DNA of 40,739 bases, taken from contig NZ_JAIQZN010000057.1 in assembly GCF_023333585.1 (NCBI RefSeq), positions 1-40,739 on the forward strand. The letters are read 5' to 3'. A program made the position numbers and the translations under genes. This document shows positions 32,687 to 40,384 of the stretch, one piece after another (the first letter of the stretch is position 1; every line of letters starts with the position of its first letter). Source of the stretch: Argonema antarcticum A004/B2. Its GTDB lineage: Bacteria > Cyanobacteriota > Cyanobacteriia > Cyanobacteriales > Aerosakkonemataceae. The notes beneath the pieces were generated by a model. The model was not told where the DNA came from. It was given only the letters and a program-made list of their open reading frames with translations, and searched no databases.

Positions 32687-32933
32687 ATGAACCTATCCAC
32701 TTCTCAACAGCGAGGCGATTTGTATCTCACAATCGAACTATTTCCCCATCCATTTTTTCAGTTTTCTGGTGATACAGCGGTTTCCGCTGTAATGAGGTAC
32801 ACTAAATATTCTGTAGCGGTTTGTAATAAATTGGTTTACTAATTGCTACTGTACCTCATAAGAGCGGGAACCGCTGTAACTTAACCTGCGAGGTTCCCCT
32901 TCGCCCAGATGAAGCTGTCTTAGGTACTCAAAT
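32687..32933 (+). pseudogene. Internal dnaJ fragment, interrupted by a MITE
   Basis: Positions 32706-32774 match 24752-24820 of the intact dnaJ gene with seven differences in 69 bases. Homology resumes at 32879 (ACTTAACCTGCGAGG) and ends near 32933 at GGTACTCAAAT. The J domain and the C-terminal end are missing. It follows the ZIP gene by 13 bases, the reverse complementarity of decay to the block at 23.9-25.1 kb. Confidence 0.9.
32773..32878. mobile_element. MITE family B, in the dnaJ fragment
   Basis: The element has 29-base terminal inverted repeats (32773-32801 and 32850-32878), beginning TACAGCGGTTTCCGCT and matching except for three positions. The interior is AT-rich and non-coding. 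The intact dnaJ gene at 24819-24820 shows the empty site with a single TA, so insertion duplicated TA. Only this copy is seen in the window. Confidence 0.85.
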
Positions 32934-32941
32934 TCACTCCT

Positions 32942-32989
32942 ATGAAGGAGGCATCCATGTCTAAGTTTTTGATAATCGCTGGGGTTTAA
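32942..32989 (+). pseudogene. 5' gene fragment (MSKFLI), copy 2
   Basis: The 34-base segment shared with 29833-29866 includes AAGGAGG and an ATG at 32957. The frame here reads MSKFLIIAGV and stops. IIAGV may be the more faithful continuation of the lost gene, but ten codons are too few to name it. Confidence 0.55.
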
Positions 32990-33524
32990 TAAGTTAATTT
33001 AGACTAAATTATTGACTTTTTTAGTTAATCTGCACTTTTTCTCCCGCCAGTGTAATGCAAAATATGGAGTTGACTCTCATTATTAAATAATCTTTTGAAT
33101 ATTTATACTTAAAAAGTATCCGCTCTTTCACTTCTACGCTTCTGCCACTGTCTATATCACAGTTGAGGGTGCAGAATGTGGGTTTTAGGGTGGGCTGTGC
33201 CCACCCTACCTGAAATCTTTAATGGTGTAACTTTTGTCAATGAGTAACAATACTCAATTTATTAGTTTTTGAGAATGAGAATCTGAAGTTGGGTGCTTCA
33301 AGTTCTTTTTTGTCCGGGTGGATCATATTAATCACTTTATTTTATTAAATCAACAACTAAGAACATTTGCTTTTATCGGTACTCAGCAATTACAGTAAAA
33401 GTTGTAAGGCAAGCAATGAAGTCTTGTTGAGGCGGAACCCAGCCATTCAATTTGGCGGTATTAACCGATCTTTAGCCCCACACTCATCTGCTGCCAGTAA
33501 ATTTTAGTCTCCTAGAGGTGCAAC
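32990..33524. other. Intergenic region upstream of the DUF1003 gene
   Basis: No gene is seen. A perfect hairpin TAGGGTGGGC/GCCCACCCTA with a TGT loop lies at 33186-33208 and is a dispersed repeat type also present after thrS. TTGAGAATGAGAATCTG at about 33267 has the repeated GAGAAT spacing of a weak Fur-box-like sequence; this is only suggestive. Confidence 0.4.
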
Positions 33525-34262
33525 ATGAAGCCAACAAATTTATCTTCAAACGCCGTTGATACAGAAAAACTTTCCTTACCTCAAACCCAACGGCAACTGA
33601 AACAACTGCCACCAGAACCCGATGATAAACAATCGACACTAGGCCAGCGGCTTGCCGATACACTCGCCTCTAAAGTAGGTTCTTGGGCATTTCTCATCGG
33701 ACAATCAACCGTTCTGGCCGGATGGGTGGGGGTGAACCTCACGCCGGGGTTACCCCACTGGGATCAGTCACCATTCATCCTGCTCAACTTAGTGTTTTCC
33801 TTTGCCTCAGCCTACACCGCACCCATCGTTTTGATGAGCCAAAATCGCCAGTCTGACGTGGATAGAGAAAACTCAGCTTATAACCACAAAGTGAATCTGA
33901 AAACTGCACACGACCTGGAACTGCTTCACGAAAAAATTGATGAGTTCCACTCAAAGCAGCTACAAGAATTCGCGCAAATGTTCAAGCAGCAACAACAATC
34001 TCGCGATGAAGTCAAAGTTACTGTAACGCCAGCACCAAAGCCTCAAGCTGTTGGCAATAGTAAATCGACTAATTCCCCAGTGCCAAGTACTCTTATGCCT
34101 ATCCTTTTTGGTGCTACGCCAGCAGTCAATCGGCAAACTCAAAACGAATTATTGAATAAATTTTCAGATAGTCAAGCTTTCAACCAATACCAACCAAGAT
34201 GGGACGGTAAAAATCTGTTAATCCGCCCATATCTTGATGAGAGCAAGCGAAATGCTCAGTAA
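33525..34262 (+). CDS. DUF1003 family membrane protein
   Basis: This 245-residue protein has a DUF1003 core: LADTLASKVGSWAFLIGQST leading into the first transmembrane helix, then SPFILLNLVFSFASAYTAPI and the conserved MSQNRQSDVDRE. Two membrane helices are followed by a cytoplasmic helix (DLELLHEKIDEFHSKQ). The C-terminal 100 residues are low in conservation and rich in Gln, Ser and Pro. Function is unknown. The start ATG follows AGAGGTGCAAC. It is on the same strand as the CadD-like gene 119 bases downstream. Confidence 0.85.
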   Translation: MKPTNLSSNAVDTEKLSLPQTQRQLKQLPPEPDDKQSTLGQRLADTLASKVGSWAFLIGQSTVLAGWVGVNLTPGLPHWDQSPFILLNLVFSFASAYTAPIVLMSQNRQSDVDRENSAYNHKVNLKTAHDLELLHEKIDEFHSKQLQEFAQMFKQQQQSRDEVKVTVTPAPKPQAVGNSKSTNSPVPSTLMPILFGATPAVNRQTQNELLNKFSDSQAFNQYQPRWDGKNLLIRPYLDESKRNAQ

Positions 34263-34381
34263 GCTCGCCGCCCTAATATGAGAGTCTTGACATTAACCTA
34301 CTCGTTGCTTGCATTAGGTGCAACTCTAGGCTCTCGGAGTATCACTATAAGCCTTCCATTTGAAAATTAGGACAGAGGGAA

Positions 34382-35092
34382 ATGAGCCAATTATTGACTT
34401 CCATTAGTACCGCTTTAGCCGCTTTTAGTGCCACCAATATTGATGATATCGTTATCCTGACGCTATTTTTTTCACAGGTAAATGCGACTTTTCGGCGTCA
34501 GCACATTGTTGCCGGTCAGTACCTTGGGTTTAGTGCATTGATCGCCGTTAGCCTTCCCGCTTTCTTTAGTGGGTTAATTCTGCCGCCAGACTGGATTGGA
34601 ATGCTTGGAGTTGTTCCCATTGCGATCGGCTTGAATCGCTTGCTGAATCGGGAAACAGATGAATCAGAAGTCACTGCCCAAACAGATCCTTGTGTCAAGT
34701 CTCTATTGACCAGTTTTTTATCTCCCCAAACTTACGGTGTAGCAGCTATCACGATGGCCAATGGGAGTGACAATATCAGCATCTATGTACCGTTGTTTGC
34801 TAGCAGCACTTGGTCGGGTTTGTTAGTTATTCTTGGTGTGTTCTTTCTGCTGGTGGGAGTTTGGTGCTACGCAGCTTACCAGTTGACTCGGTTACCTGCG
34901 ATCGCAGACGCCCTCACTCGCTACGGTAACAGTCTGGTTCCTTTTGTCTTGGTTGGGTTAGGTATTTCGATTTTAGTGGAAAGTGGCACCTTGGCAAGTA
35001 TCCCGTTAACGGGACTCACCTTCATGGCTGGTTGCGGCTGTTTGTTTGCCCTCAACAAAAATAACAAACAACTTGAAGCCGAAAAGCATTGA
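34382..35092 (+). CDS. CadD family cadmium resistance transporter homologue
   Basis: This 236-residue membrane protein has about six hydrophobic segments and the family signature near the N-terminus (ALAAFSATNIDDIVILTLFF). Other landmarks are the central YGVAAITMANGSDNISIYVP and the C-terminal GISILVESGTL. CadD proteins of Gram-positive bacteria give modest cadmium resistance by efflux, and the cyanobacterial homologue may move another cation. A ribosome binding site (GAGGGAA) precedes the ATG. A degenerate second copy follows at once, so the gene was once duplicated in tandem. Confidence 0.85.
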   Translation: MSQLLTSISTALAAFSATNIDDIVILTLFFSQVNATFRRQHIVAGQYLGFSALIAVSLPAFFSGLILPPDWIGMLGVVPIAIGLNRLLNRETDESEVTAQTDPCVKSLLTSFLSPQTYGVAAITMANGSDNISIYVPLFASSTWSGLLVILGVFFLLVGVWCYAAYQLTRLPAIADALTRYGNSLVPFVLVGLGISILVESGTLASIPLTGLTFMAGCGCLFALNKNNKQLEAEKH

Positions 35093-35117
35093 AGCACAGA
35101 ACAGAAGCCGGAAACGA

Positions 35118-35406
35118 GTTGGGTTGCTTTCGATTATTGCTGCGATTACAGCCTTTGGAACCACTAACGTTGATGACAACCTAATCTTGATGCTTTTGAG
35201 AGCGCGAGTCAATATCAGCTTTAGCCCCAAACATATCAATGTGGGGCAGCACGTTTGATTAAGTCCTTTACTCACTACAAGTCTTCGCTTACCGATTAAC
35301 CCGTTAATCAAAAATTGTTTGTGTCCTCTGCGGCTATGCCCGGAGAATTTTTTCATTTTATGTTGATTAACTTAAGGCTTTTGATTATCGTAGAAAGTGG
35401 CACGCA
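35118..35406 (+). pseudogene. Degenerate second CadD-like gene
   Basis: Three pieces in the order expected of CadD are visible. LLSIIAAITAFGTTNVDDN to INVGQHV (35118-35258) matches the N-terminus, AYRLTR (35287-35307) matches AYQLTR, and IIVESGT (about 35384-35404) matches ILVESGT. The central membrane segments are deleted and the pieces are separated by stop codons. The piece order and spacing leave little doubt that it is a decayed paralogue of the gene at 34382-35092. Confidence 0.8.
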
Positions 35407-35451
35407 CCGATCGGGTCTTACTGCTGGTTAAAATCAATAATATTTTAAGCG

Positions 35452-35859
35452 ATGCAATCATTGTTCAAATGCAAGGTAGATACAGAGAAACTAAAACGAA
35501 CAGATGAGTCGCGGGTGCGGGAACACTTGGCGAATGAACGTACCTATCTGGCATGGATGCGGAGTGCGATCGCTTTGCTTGGGTTTGGGGTTGTCATCGT
35601 GCGCCTTCGTGCCTTTCATCCACCTATGTTGCCCGATCCTGGTAATAGTTGGAAAATTGGTTTAATCTTCTCTATAGTAGCTTTAGTCACAGTGTTGCTC
35701 TCAACCCAACACTACTTCGCCGTCCGCCGCGACATCGACGAGGACTTCTACGAACCGGCTGACCGTTGGGTCATTCTTTTGAGTCTTGCGGTGACACTCC
35801 TGGGTACTGGAGTGATTTATTTTGTCTTTACAACACCTATGAGTCTCATGGGTATTTAG
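35452..35859 (+). CDS. DUF202 (YidH-type) membrane protein
   Basis: This 135-residue protein has the DUF202 signature VREHLANERTYLAWMRSAIA followed by three hydrophobic helices (ALLGFGVVIVRL, IGLIFSIVALVTVLLS, WVILLSLAVTLLGTGVIYFV). It is an inner-membrane protein of unknown function. The length is normal. It follows the CadD relic and is the last gene of the accessory block. Confidence 0.88.
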   Translation: MQSLFKCKVDTEKLKRTDESRVREHLANERTYLAWMRSAIALLGFGVVIVRLRAFHPPMLPDPGNSWKIGLIFSIVALVTVLLSTQHYFAVRRDIDEDFYEPADRWVILLSLAVTLLGTGVIYFVFTTPMSLMGI

Positions 35860-36166
35860 TGATGCTATAGCTAGGGGCTAGGGGCTAGAATCAATGGTTT
35901 GGTGGAATTAAGAACGTCTTAACTGACGATAGCGGTTGCTATAGATGAAAACTGTTGGAACACTCACAACTTTGACTTTAATTCCTCTCTAGTAATAAAA
36001 TCAAATGTTCTTATTTGTTAATAAGATAAATAAAAGTGATTAATTAGCTTGGGCCGGAATTGGCAAACCACACTGATGGCAGGAAAAATTTGTATAGCGA
36101 TCGTTACTTCCTTGTCCTTCTTGTCCGTGTCAGAATGGAGGTCTGTCGTGTATTCTCGCCTGACCC
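35860..36166. other. Upstream region of trpB with a family A element
   Basis: The first part is the MITE at 35866-35943. The remaining bases show no gene and no clear promoter; an AT-rich stretch lies at 35995-36045. Confidence 0.4.
35866..35943 (-). mobile_element. MITE family A, copy 4 (short form, inverted)
   Basis: TATAGC at 35866 and GCTATA at 35938-35943 bound 78 bases. Read on the minus strand it gives TATAGCAACCGCTATCGTC, then TTCTTAATTCCACCAAACC and CTAGCCCCTAGCCCC. That is closest to the 6385 copy and shorter than the 23937 and 39487 copies because the TTCTTCCCCTAGTCCC part is missing. Confidence 0.7.
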
Positions 36167-37429
36167 GTGACCACTACTCCTCTCTCTTACAGTTCCCAAA
36201 CAGCAACTGACTCCCCCGCTCAACAACCGGACGCCCTGGGAAGATTTGGGCGCTTTGGTGGCAAATACGTGCCGGAAACGCTGATGCCTGCTTTGAGCGA
36301 ACTAGAGGCGGCATTTGTAAAATATCGCTCTGAGGCAGATTTCCAACAAGAACTCCAACAACTCCTGCGAGACTATGTGGGACGCCCCAGCCCCCTGTAC
36401 TTCGCCGAACGCTTAACCGCTCACTATGCCCGACCTGACGGCACCGGGCCGCAAATCTACCTCAAACGAGAAGATTTAAACCACACTGGGGCTCATAAAA
36501 TCAACAACGCTTTGGCTCAGGTATTGTTGGCCAAGCGGATGGGCAAGCAGCGCATTATTGCGGAAACTGGTGCGGGTCAACATGGGGTGGCGACAGCAAC
36601 TGTTTGCGCCCGGTTTGGGCTGGATTGCGTTATTTATATGGGCGTTCACGATATGGAACGACAAGCCCTAAACGTATTCCGAATGCGGCTGATGGGGGCA
36701 GAGGTACGCCCAGTGGCGGCGGGAACGGGAACGCTGAAGGATGCGACTTCGGAGGCAATTCGGGACTGGGTGACGAATGTGGAAACAACTCACTATATCC
36801 TGGGTTCGGTTGCTGGGCCGCATCCTTACCCGATGATGGTGCGAGATTTTCATACGATAATCGGTGAGGAAACTCGCGCTCAAGCTGAAGAAAAATGGGG
36901 CGGTTTGCCGGATATTCTGTTGGCTTGTGTGGGTGGTGGGTCAAATGCGATCGGACTTTTTCACGAGTTTGTCAATGAGCCTTCTGTGCGGCTGATTGGT
37001 GTGGAAGCTGCTGGGGAAGGCGTCGATACAGGAAAACACGCGGCTACCTTGACAAAAGGAAGAATTGGTGTATTGCACGGGGCGATGAGCTATTTGCTGC
37101 AAGATGATGACGGTCAGGTGATCGAGCCGCACTCGATTAGCGCTGGGCTGGACTATCCTGGTGTTGGCCCAGAACATAGTTATCTGAAAGATTCGGCGCG
37201 TGCTGAGTATTACAGCGTGACTGACAAAGAAGCTTTGGAAGCGTTTAAGCGTCTATCTCAGCTGGAGGGGATTATCCCGGCGTTGGAGACGGCTCATGCG
37301 ATCGCATTCCTGGAGACTCTCTGTCAAGAGCTTACCGGCAGTCCCCGCATAGTCATCAACTGCTCCGGTCGCGGCGATAAAGATGTGCAGACAGTCGCCA
37401 AGTTTTTCAATGAAGGGGCTAGGGGCTAG
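36167..37429 (+). CDS. trpB: Tryptophan synthase beta chain
   Basis: This 420-residue enzyme joins indole and serine to make tryptophan with pyridoxal phosphate. The cofactor lysine lies in [18 protein letters not shown], the phosphate-binding loop in [12 protein letters not shown], and the C-terminal [18 protein letters not shown] is characteristic. It starts at GTG; no in-frame ATG lies near enough. The final codons (EGARG, stop) come from the GGGGCTA heptamer array, as in the DUF2854 gene, so the native C-terminus seems to have been replaced. trpA is not adjacent. Confidence 0.97.
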   Translation: MTTTPLSYSSQTATDSPAQQPDALGRFGRFGGKYVPETLMPALSELEAAFVKYRSEADFQQELQQLLRDYVGRPSPLYFAERLTAHYARPDGTGPQIYLKREDLNHTGAHKINNALAQVLLAKRMGKQRIIAETGAGQHGVATATVCARFGLDCVIYMGVHDMERQALNVFRMRLMGAEVRPVAAGTGTLKDATSEAIRDWVTNVETTHYILGSVAGPHPYPMMVRDFHTIIGEETRAQAEEKWGGLPDILLACVGGGSNAIGLFHEFVNEPSVRLIGVEAAGEGVDTGKHAATLTKGRIGVLHGAMSYLLQDDDGQVIEPHSISAGLDYPGVGPEHSYLKDSARAEYYSVTDKEALEAFKRLSQLEGIIPALETAHAIAFLETLCQELTGSPRIVINCSGRGDKDVQTVAKFFNEGARG

Positions 37430-37445
37430 GGGCTAGGGGCTAGGG
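37412..37445 (+). repeat. GGGGCTA heptamer array overlapping the trpB stop codon
   Basis: About four units of GGGGCTA (GGGGCTAGGGGCTAGGGG and onward) cover the last four codons of trpB and continue past its stop. The array shares its unit with 5793-5809 and 35870-35888. Confidence 0.8.
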
Positions 37446-37549
37446 GAAGAGAGGGGCTAGTAAGTAAGAAATGATGTTCAATTCTCGATCGAAATCCTTC
37501 TTTTTATTTCCCCAGTTCCTAGTCCATAGTCTCTCCCTAAGCGTTGAAG

Positions 37550-38110
37550 ATGCAAAAACGATTTACGGCAATTGTTGTGGGAACGATCGTGCTGAGTAGT
37601 AGTTTGGTGGGCTGCGATTTCATCAAGAATATTGGCAAACTTCAGCCTAGCAAACCTACTGCAACTACTTCGCCAAATTCAGGTTTTCAAACATCACAAT
37701 CTAATTCCTTAAATGCCTTGGAAAAATCAATTCACCAACAAGTAAACGAATATCGCAAATCCCGTAATTTACCGCCCCTGACGCTGGACGATCGCATCAG
37801 CGAACAAGCAAAGATACACAGTCAAGCGATGGCTAGCGGTAAAGTTCCTTTTAGTCATGAAGGATTTGAGCAGCGAGTTAAAGCGATCGCTAAATCGATT
37901 AACTATCGCAGTTCTGCTGAAAATGTCGCATTTAACCAAGGTTATAGTGACCCAGCCACTCAAGCTGTTCAAGGTTGGTTAAAAAGTCCCGGTCATCTGA
38001 AAAATATTGAAGGTGATTTTGACTTAACTGGTGTAGGCGTTATCAAAAACGCTCAAGGCGAGTTCTACTTCACGCAAATTTTTATCAAGCGTTCTAGATA
38101 TGGATTTTGA
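37550..38110 (+). CDS. CAP (SCP/PR1) domain lipoprotein
   Basis: This 186-residue protein begins with a lipoprotein signal (MQKRFTAIVVGTIVLSSS, then LVGC). The mature part has a Thr/Ser-rich linker and a CAP domain at about residues 55-183: LEKSIHQQVNEYRKSRNLPP, EQAKIHSQAMASGKVPFSHE, and SAENVAFNQGYSDPATQAVQ with WLKSPGHLKNI. Bacterial CAP proteins are secreted and of largely unknown function. The ATG at 37550 gives a better signal peptide than the TTG two codons upstream. Its stop overlaps the next gene by 11 bases. Confidence 0.88.
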   Translation: MQKRFTAIVVGTIVLSSSLVGCDFIKNIGKLQPSKPTATTSPNSGFQTSQSNSLNALEKSIHQQVNEYRKSRNLPPLTLDDRISEQAKIHSQAMASGKVPFSHEGFEQRVKAIAKSINYRSSAENVAFNQGYSDPATQAVQGWLKSPGHLKNIEGDFDLTGVGVIKNAQGEFYFTQIFIKRSRYGF

Positions 38111-38729
38111 AGAAGATTTTCAGGTTTGCGATCGCGACCTTTCCGATTCCCTTTTAGCTGAGTATCTCCAAGCTGAAGCTGTAGCTGTGGATACCGAAAC
38201 AATGGGATTGTTGCCAATGCGCGATCGCTTGTGTCTCGTGCAACTATCTTGTCCCGGTTACTTAACTGTAATTCGCATTCCTAAAGGGCAAACAGAAGCT
38301 CCGAATTTAAAACAGTTAATGGAAGCATCAAATGTTACTAAAGTGTTCCATTTTGCTCGCTTTGATGTTGCCCAATTGCGTCAGAATCTGGGCATTGACG
38401 TAGCGCCGATATTCTGCACTAAAATCGCCAGCAAGTTAGCCAGAACTTACACACAAAGACACGGACTTAAAGATGTGGTGCAAGAATTAGAGCGAGTGGA
38501 ACTTGACAAAACTGCCCAAAGTTCCGACTGGGGAAATGCGGCGAATTTATCTGAGGAGCAACTGCGTTATGCTGCGAATGATGTGCGTTACCTGCTGAGT
38601 GTGCGACAGAAACTGATTGCTATGCTCAAACGCGAAGAACGTTACTCACTTGCAGAGCAATGCTTTCAGTGCTTACCGACAGTGGTGACAATGGATTTAC
38701 TGCAATTCAAGGATATTTTTGAACACTGA
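38100..38729 (+). CDS. RNase D-like 3'-5' exonuclease
   Basis: This 209-residue protein has a DEDDy exonuclease domain. Exo I is VAVDTETMGLLPMRDRL, Exo II lies around KVFHFARFDVAQLRQNLG, and Exo III is LRYAANDVRYLLSVRQKL with the catalytic Tyr and Asp. It lacks the HRDC domains of E. coli RNase D, as is usual for the short cyanobacterial form. It probably trims tRNA or other RNA 3' ends. It starts within the CAP-lipoprotein gene (11-base overlap), so the two are translationally coupled. Confidence 0.9.
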   Translation: MDFEEDFQVCDRDLSDSLLAEYLQAEAVAVDTETMGLLPMRDRLCLVQLSCPGYLTVIRIPKGQTEAPNLKQLMEASNVTKVFHFARFDVAQLRQNLGIDVAPIFCTKIASKLARTYTQRHGLKDVVQELERVELDKTAQSSDWGNAANLSEEQLRYAANDVRYLLSVRQKLIAMLKREERYSLAEQCFQCLPTVVTMDLLQFKDIFEH

Positions 38730-38734
38730 TGATT

Positions 38735-38917
<183 letters not shown>

Positions 38918-38980
38918 ATGGTTTCTACTAACAATTGACCACTGACTAATGACTAATAACTAATGACTAATAACTAATGA

Positions 38981-39364
38981 CTAATTACCAATGACAGTAT
39001 ATGGGATAGCTTCTACAGGAAAACCTACTGCTTTCCATGCTGCGAGACCGCCTCTTAGTTCGGAGACGTTCTCAAATCCAGCTGTACGCAGTTTGGTTGC
39101 TGCTTCGGCAGTTTCTTCGTCAATTTCGCCGTAGACATATAAGTCGCGGCTGAGTACAAGGCTGGGGAGGGCGCGATCGATCAATTCGTTCATAGGCATG
39201 GAGATAGATCCCATGATGTGACTGGTGTTGAAGAGGTTGCGATCGCGCACATCGATAATTGTCAGTGCTGGTTCGCCCCAGTCTAGTCTAGCTTTCAAGT
39301 CATAAACGAGCGATCGCGCCTTCATAGGTGGAGGCGTGGGAATCAGGTTTGGGAAGGGGCTCAT
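38981..39364 (-). CDS. Rhodanese-fold protein without catalytic cysteine
   Basis: This 127-residue protein has a rhodanese domain: DLKARLDWGEPALTIIDVRD, the stretch NTSHIMGSISMPMNELI, and a C-terminal ELRGGLAAWKAVGFPVE. Where active rhodaneses have a Cys-containing loop, it reads LYVYGEIDEETAEAA, so sulfur transfer is not expected. A binding or regulatory role is more likely. The start is the ATG of MSPFPNLIPTPPP. The next gene upstream is a longer paralogue with the same defect. Confidence 0.85.
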   Translation of the reverse strand: MSPFPNLIPTPPPMKARSLVYDLKARLDWGEPALTIIDVRDRNLFNTSHIMGSISMPMNELIDRALPSLVLSRDLYVYGEIDEETAEAATKLRTAGFENVSELRGGLAAWKAVGFPVEAIPYTVIGN

Positions 39365-39486
39365 AGCGTTTACAATTTTTTATAACGTTAATTGCAATTT
39401 AACAATTAATTTTACAATTTGCAAACTTTTATTGATAAATCATTTACATATTTAAGCATTTATGCTTAGGAGCGGCAGAGCTAAAA

Positions 39487-39595
39487 TATAGCAACCGCCT
39501 TGGCGGTTAGGACATTCTCAATTCCCGAAACGTTGGCGGATTCTAAACACTTCTTCCCCTAGTCCCTAGCCCCTAGCCCCTAGTCCCTAGCTATA
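39487..39595 (+). mobile_element. MITE family A, copy 5
   Basis: TATAGCAACCGCCTTGGCGG opens the element and CCCTAGCTATA closes it. It matches the 23937-24042 copy almost throughout; the main difference is GTTGGCGG in place of CCTTG at the centre. The near identity suggests recent movement or gene conversion. Confidence 0.75.
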
Positions 39596-39636
39596 ACATT
39601 GGGGCAAAATCAGGAAGATTGCCCCAAATATAGCTA

Positions 39637-39660
39637 TATGGTGCGTTGCAACGCACCATA
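39637..39660. terminator. Perfect 24-bp palindrome
   Basis: TATGGTGCGTTGCAACGCACCATA is self-complementary and lies 14 bases past the minus-strand stop at 39674. Its core is shared with the palindrome at 12119-12144. It is both a dispersed repeat and a likely 3' hairpin for the rhodanese-like gene. Confidence 0.6.
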
Positions 39661-39673
39661 CAATATTATTTGT

Positions 39674-40282
39674 CTACTTGGTCTTCGTTGATTGATGATT
39701 TTTTAGCCGATCGACCACATTATAATCATCAGCACCCGCAGGAGTTCTCGATTCGGAAACGCCTTCTGTGGGGCCACCGATCGCTTTCCATGCAGCCAAA
39801 CCGCCTTGCAGTTCGGCTACTTTTTCAAACCCAGCACTGCGAAGTTGATTGACAGCTTGAGAGGTTTGTTCGTCGCTATCAGCGTAGACGTAGATATCGC
39901 GGTTGAGGTCAATGCTGGGTTTGGCTCGTTCTACCAATTCATCGATCGGCATGGGCATAGCTCCCATGATATGACCGTCGTTGAAGATTTCGCGATCGCG
40001 CACATCCAGAATTGTAAAAGCTGGTTCGCCCCATTCCAGGCGAGATTTGAGGTCATGTGCAGAGGATTGCGCCTTGAATCCCGGCGGGGTAGGAGTAATG
40101 TTGGGCATCTTCTCTTTAGCGCTGAGAATAGCCTCAGAAACCTTGTCGCCAGAGTATTTAATGTCGTCTGATAGCTTTTCTTTAACGGTTTGACCGGCGT
40201 CTGAAACCTTGTCGCCCGCCTTTTGAATGCCTTCGGAAATGTTATTTTTAGCTTCTTGAGCTTTGTCTTGGATATTTTCCAT
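39674..40282 (-). CDS. Coiled-coil/LEA-like protein with Cys-less rhodanese domain
   Basis: This 202-residue protein has two parts. The first 65 residues are an amphipathic, Lys/Asp-rich helical region with repeated GDKVSDA/GDKVSEA motifs, resembling CsbD- or LEA-like stress proteins. Residues about 70-175 form a rhodanese domain (LEWGEPAFTILDVRDREIFN, GHIMGAMPMPIDELV, ELQGGLAAWKAIGG) in which the active-site loop reads YVYADSDEQTSQA, without cysteine. It is paralogous to the gene at 38981-39364, which lacks the helical region. The combination suggests a structural or stress role; this is inference. Confidence 0.82.
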   Translation of the reverse strand: MENIQDKAQEAKNNISEGIQKAGDKVSDAGQTVKEKLSDDIKYSGDKVSEAILSAKEKMPNITPTPPGFKAQSSAHDLKSRLEWGEPAFTILDVRDREIFNDGHIMGAMPMPIDELVERAKPSIDLNRDIYVYADSDEQTSQAVNQLRSAGFEKVAELQGGLAAWKAIGGPTEGVSESRTPAGADDYNVVDRLKNHQSTKTK

Positions 40283-40384
40283 GTTTCAATCCCTTTTTAC
40301 TTCACCTGAAATGTAACAAGTAACTCAAAATCAGCTAATCTTTCTTTGGGGTGATCACTGGAATTATCCTTCTTTAGGCACAGT

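Larger units (their letters stand above)
39365..39673. other. Intergenic region between the two rhodanese-like genes
   Basis: No gene is seen. It contains the MITE at 39487-39595, a 9-bp stem TTGGGGCAA/TTGCCCCAA (39599-39627) and the palindrome at 39637-39660. The last two lie just after the stop of the upstream paralogue and probably end its transcript. Confidence 0.5.

Noticed and set aside
32627-32842. Open frame spanning the ZIP end and the dnaJ relic
   Set aside because: It joins an out-of-frame part of ZIP to the relic and the MITE; only the dnaJ-like residues are meaningful.
33400-33524. Possible metal-sensing riboswitch before the DUF1003 gene
   Set aside because: I looked for the conserved yybP-ykoY manganese riboswitch core and did not find it; no stable long hairpin is evident.
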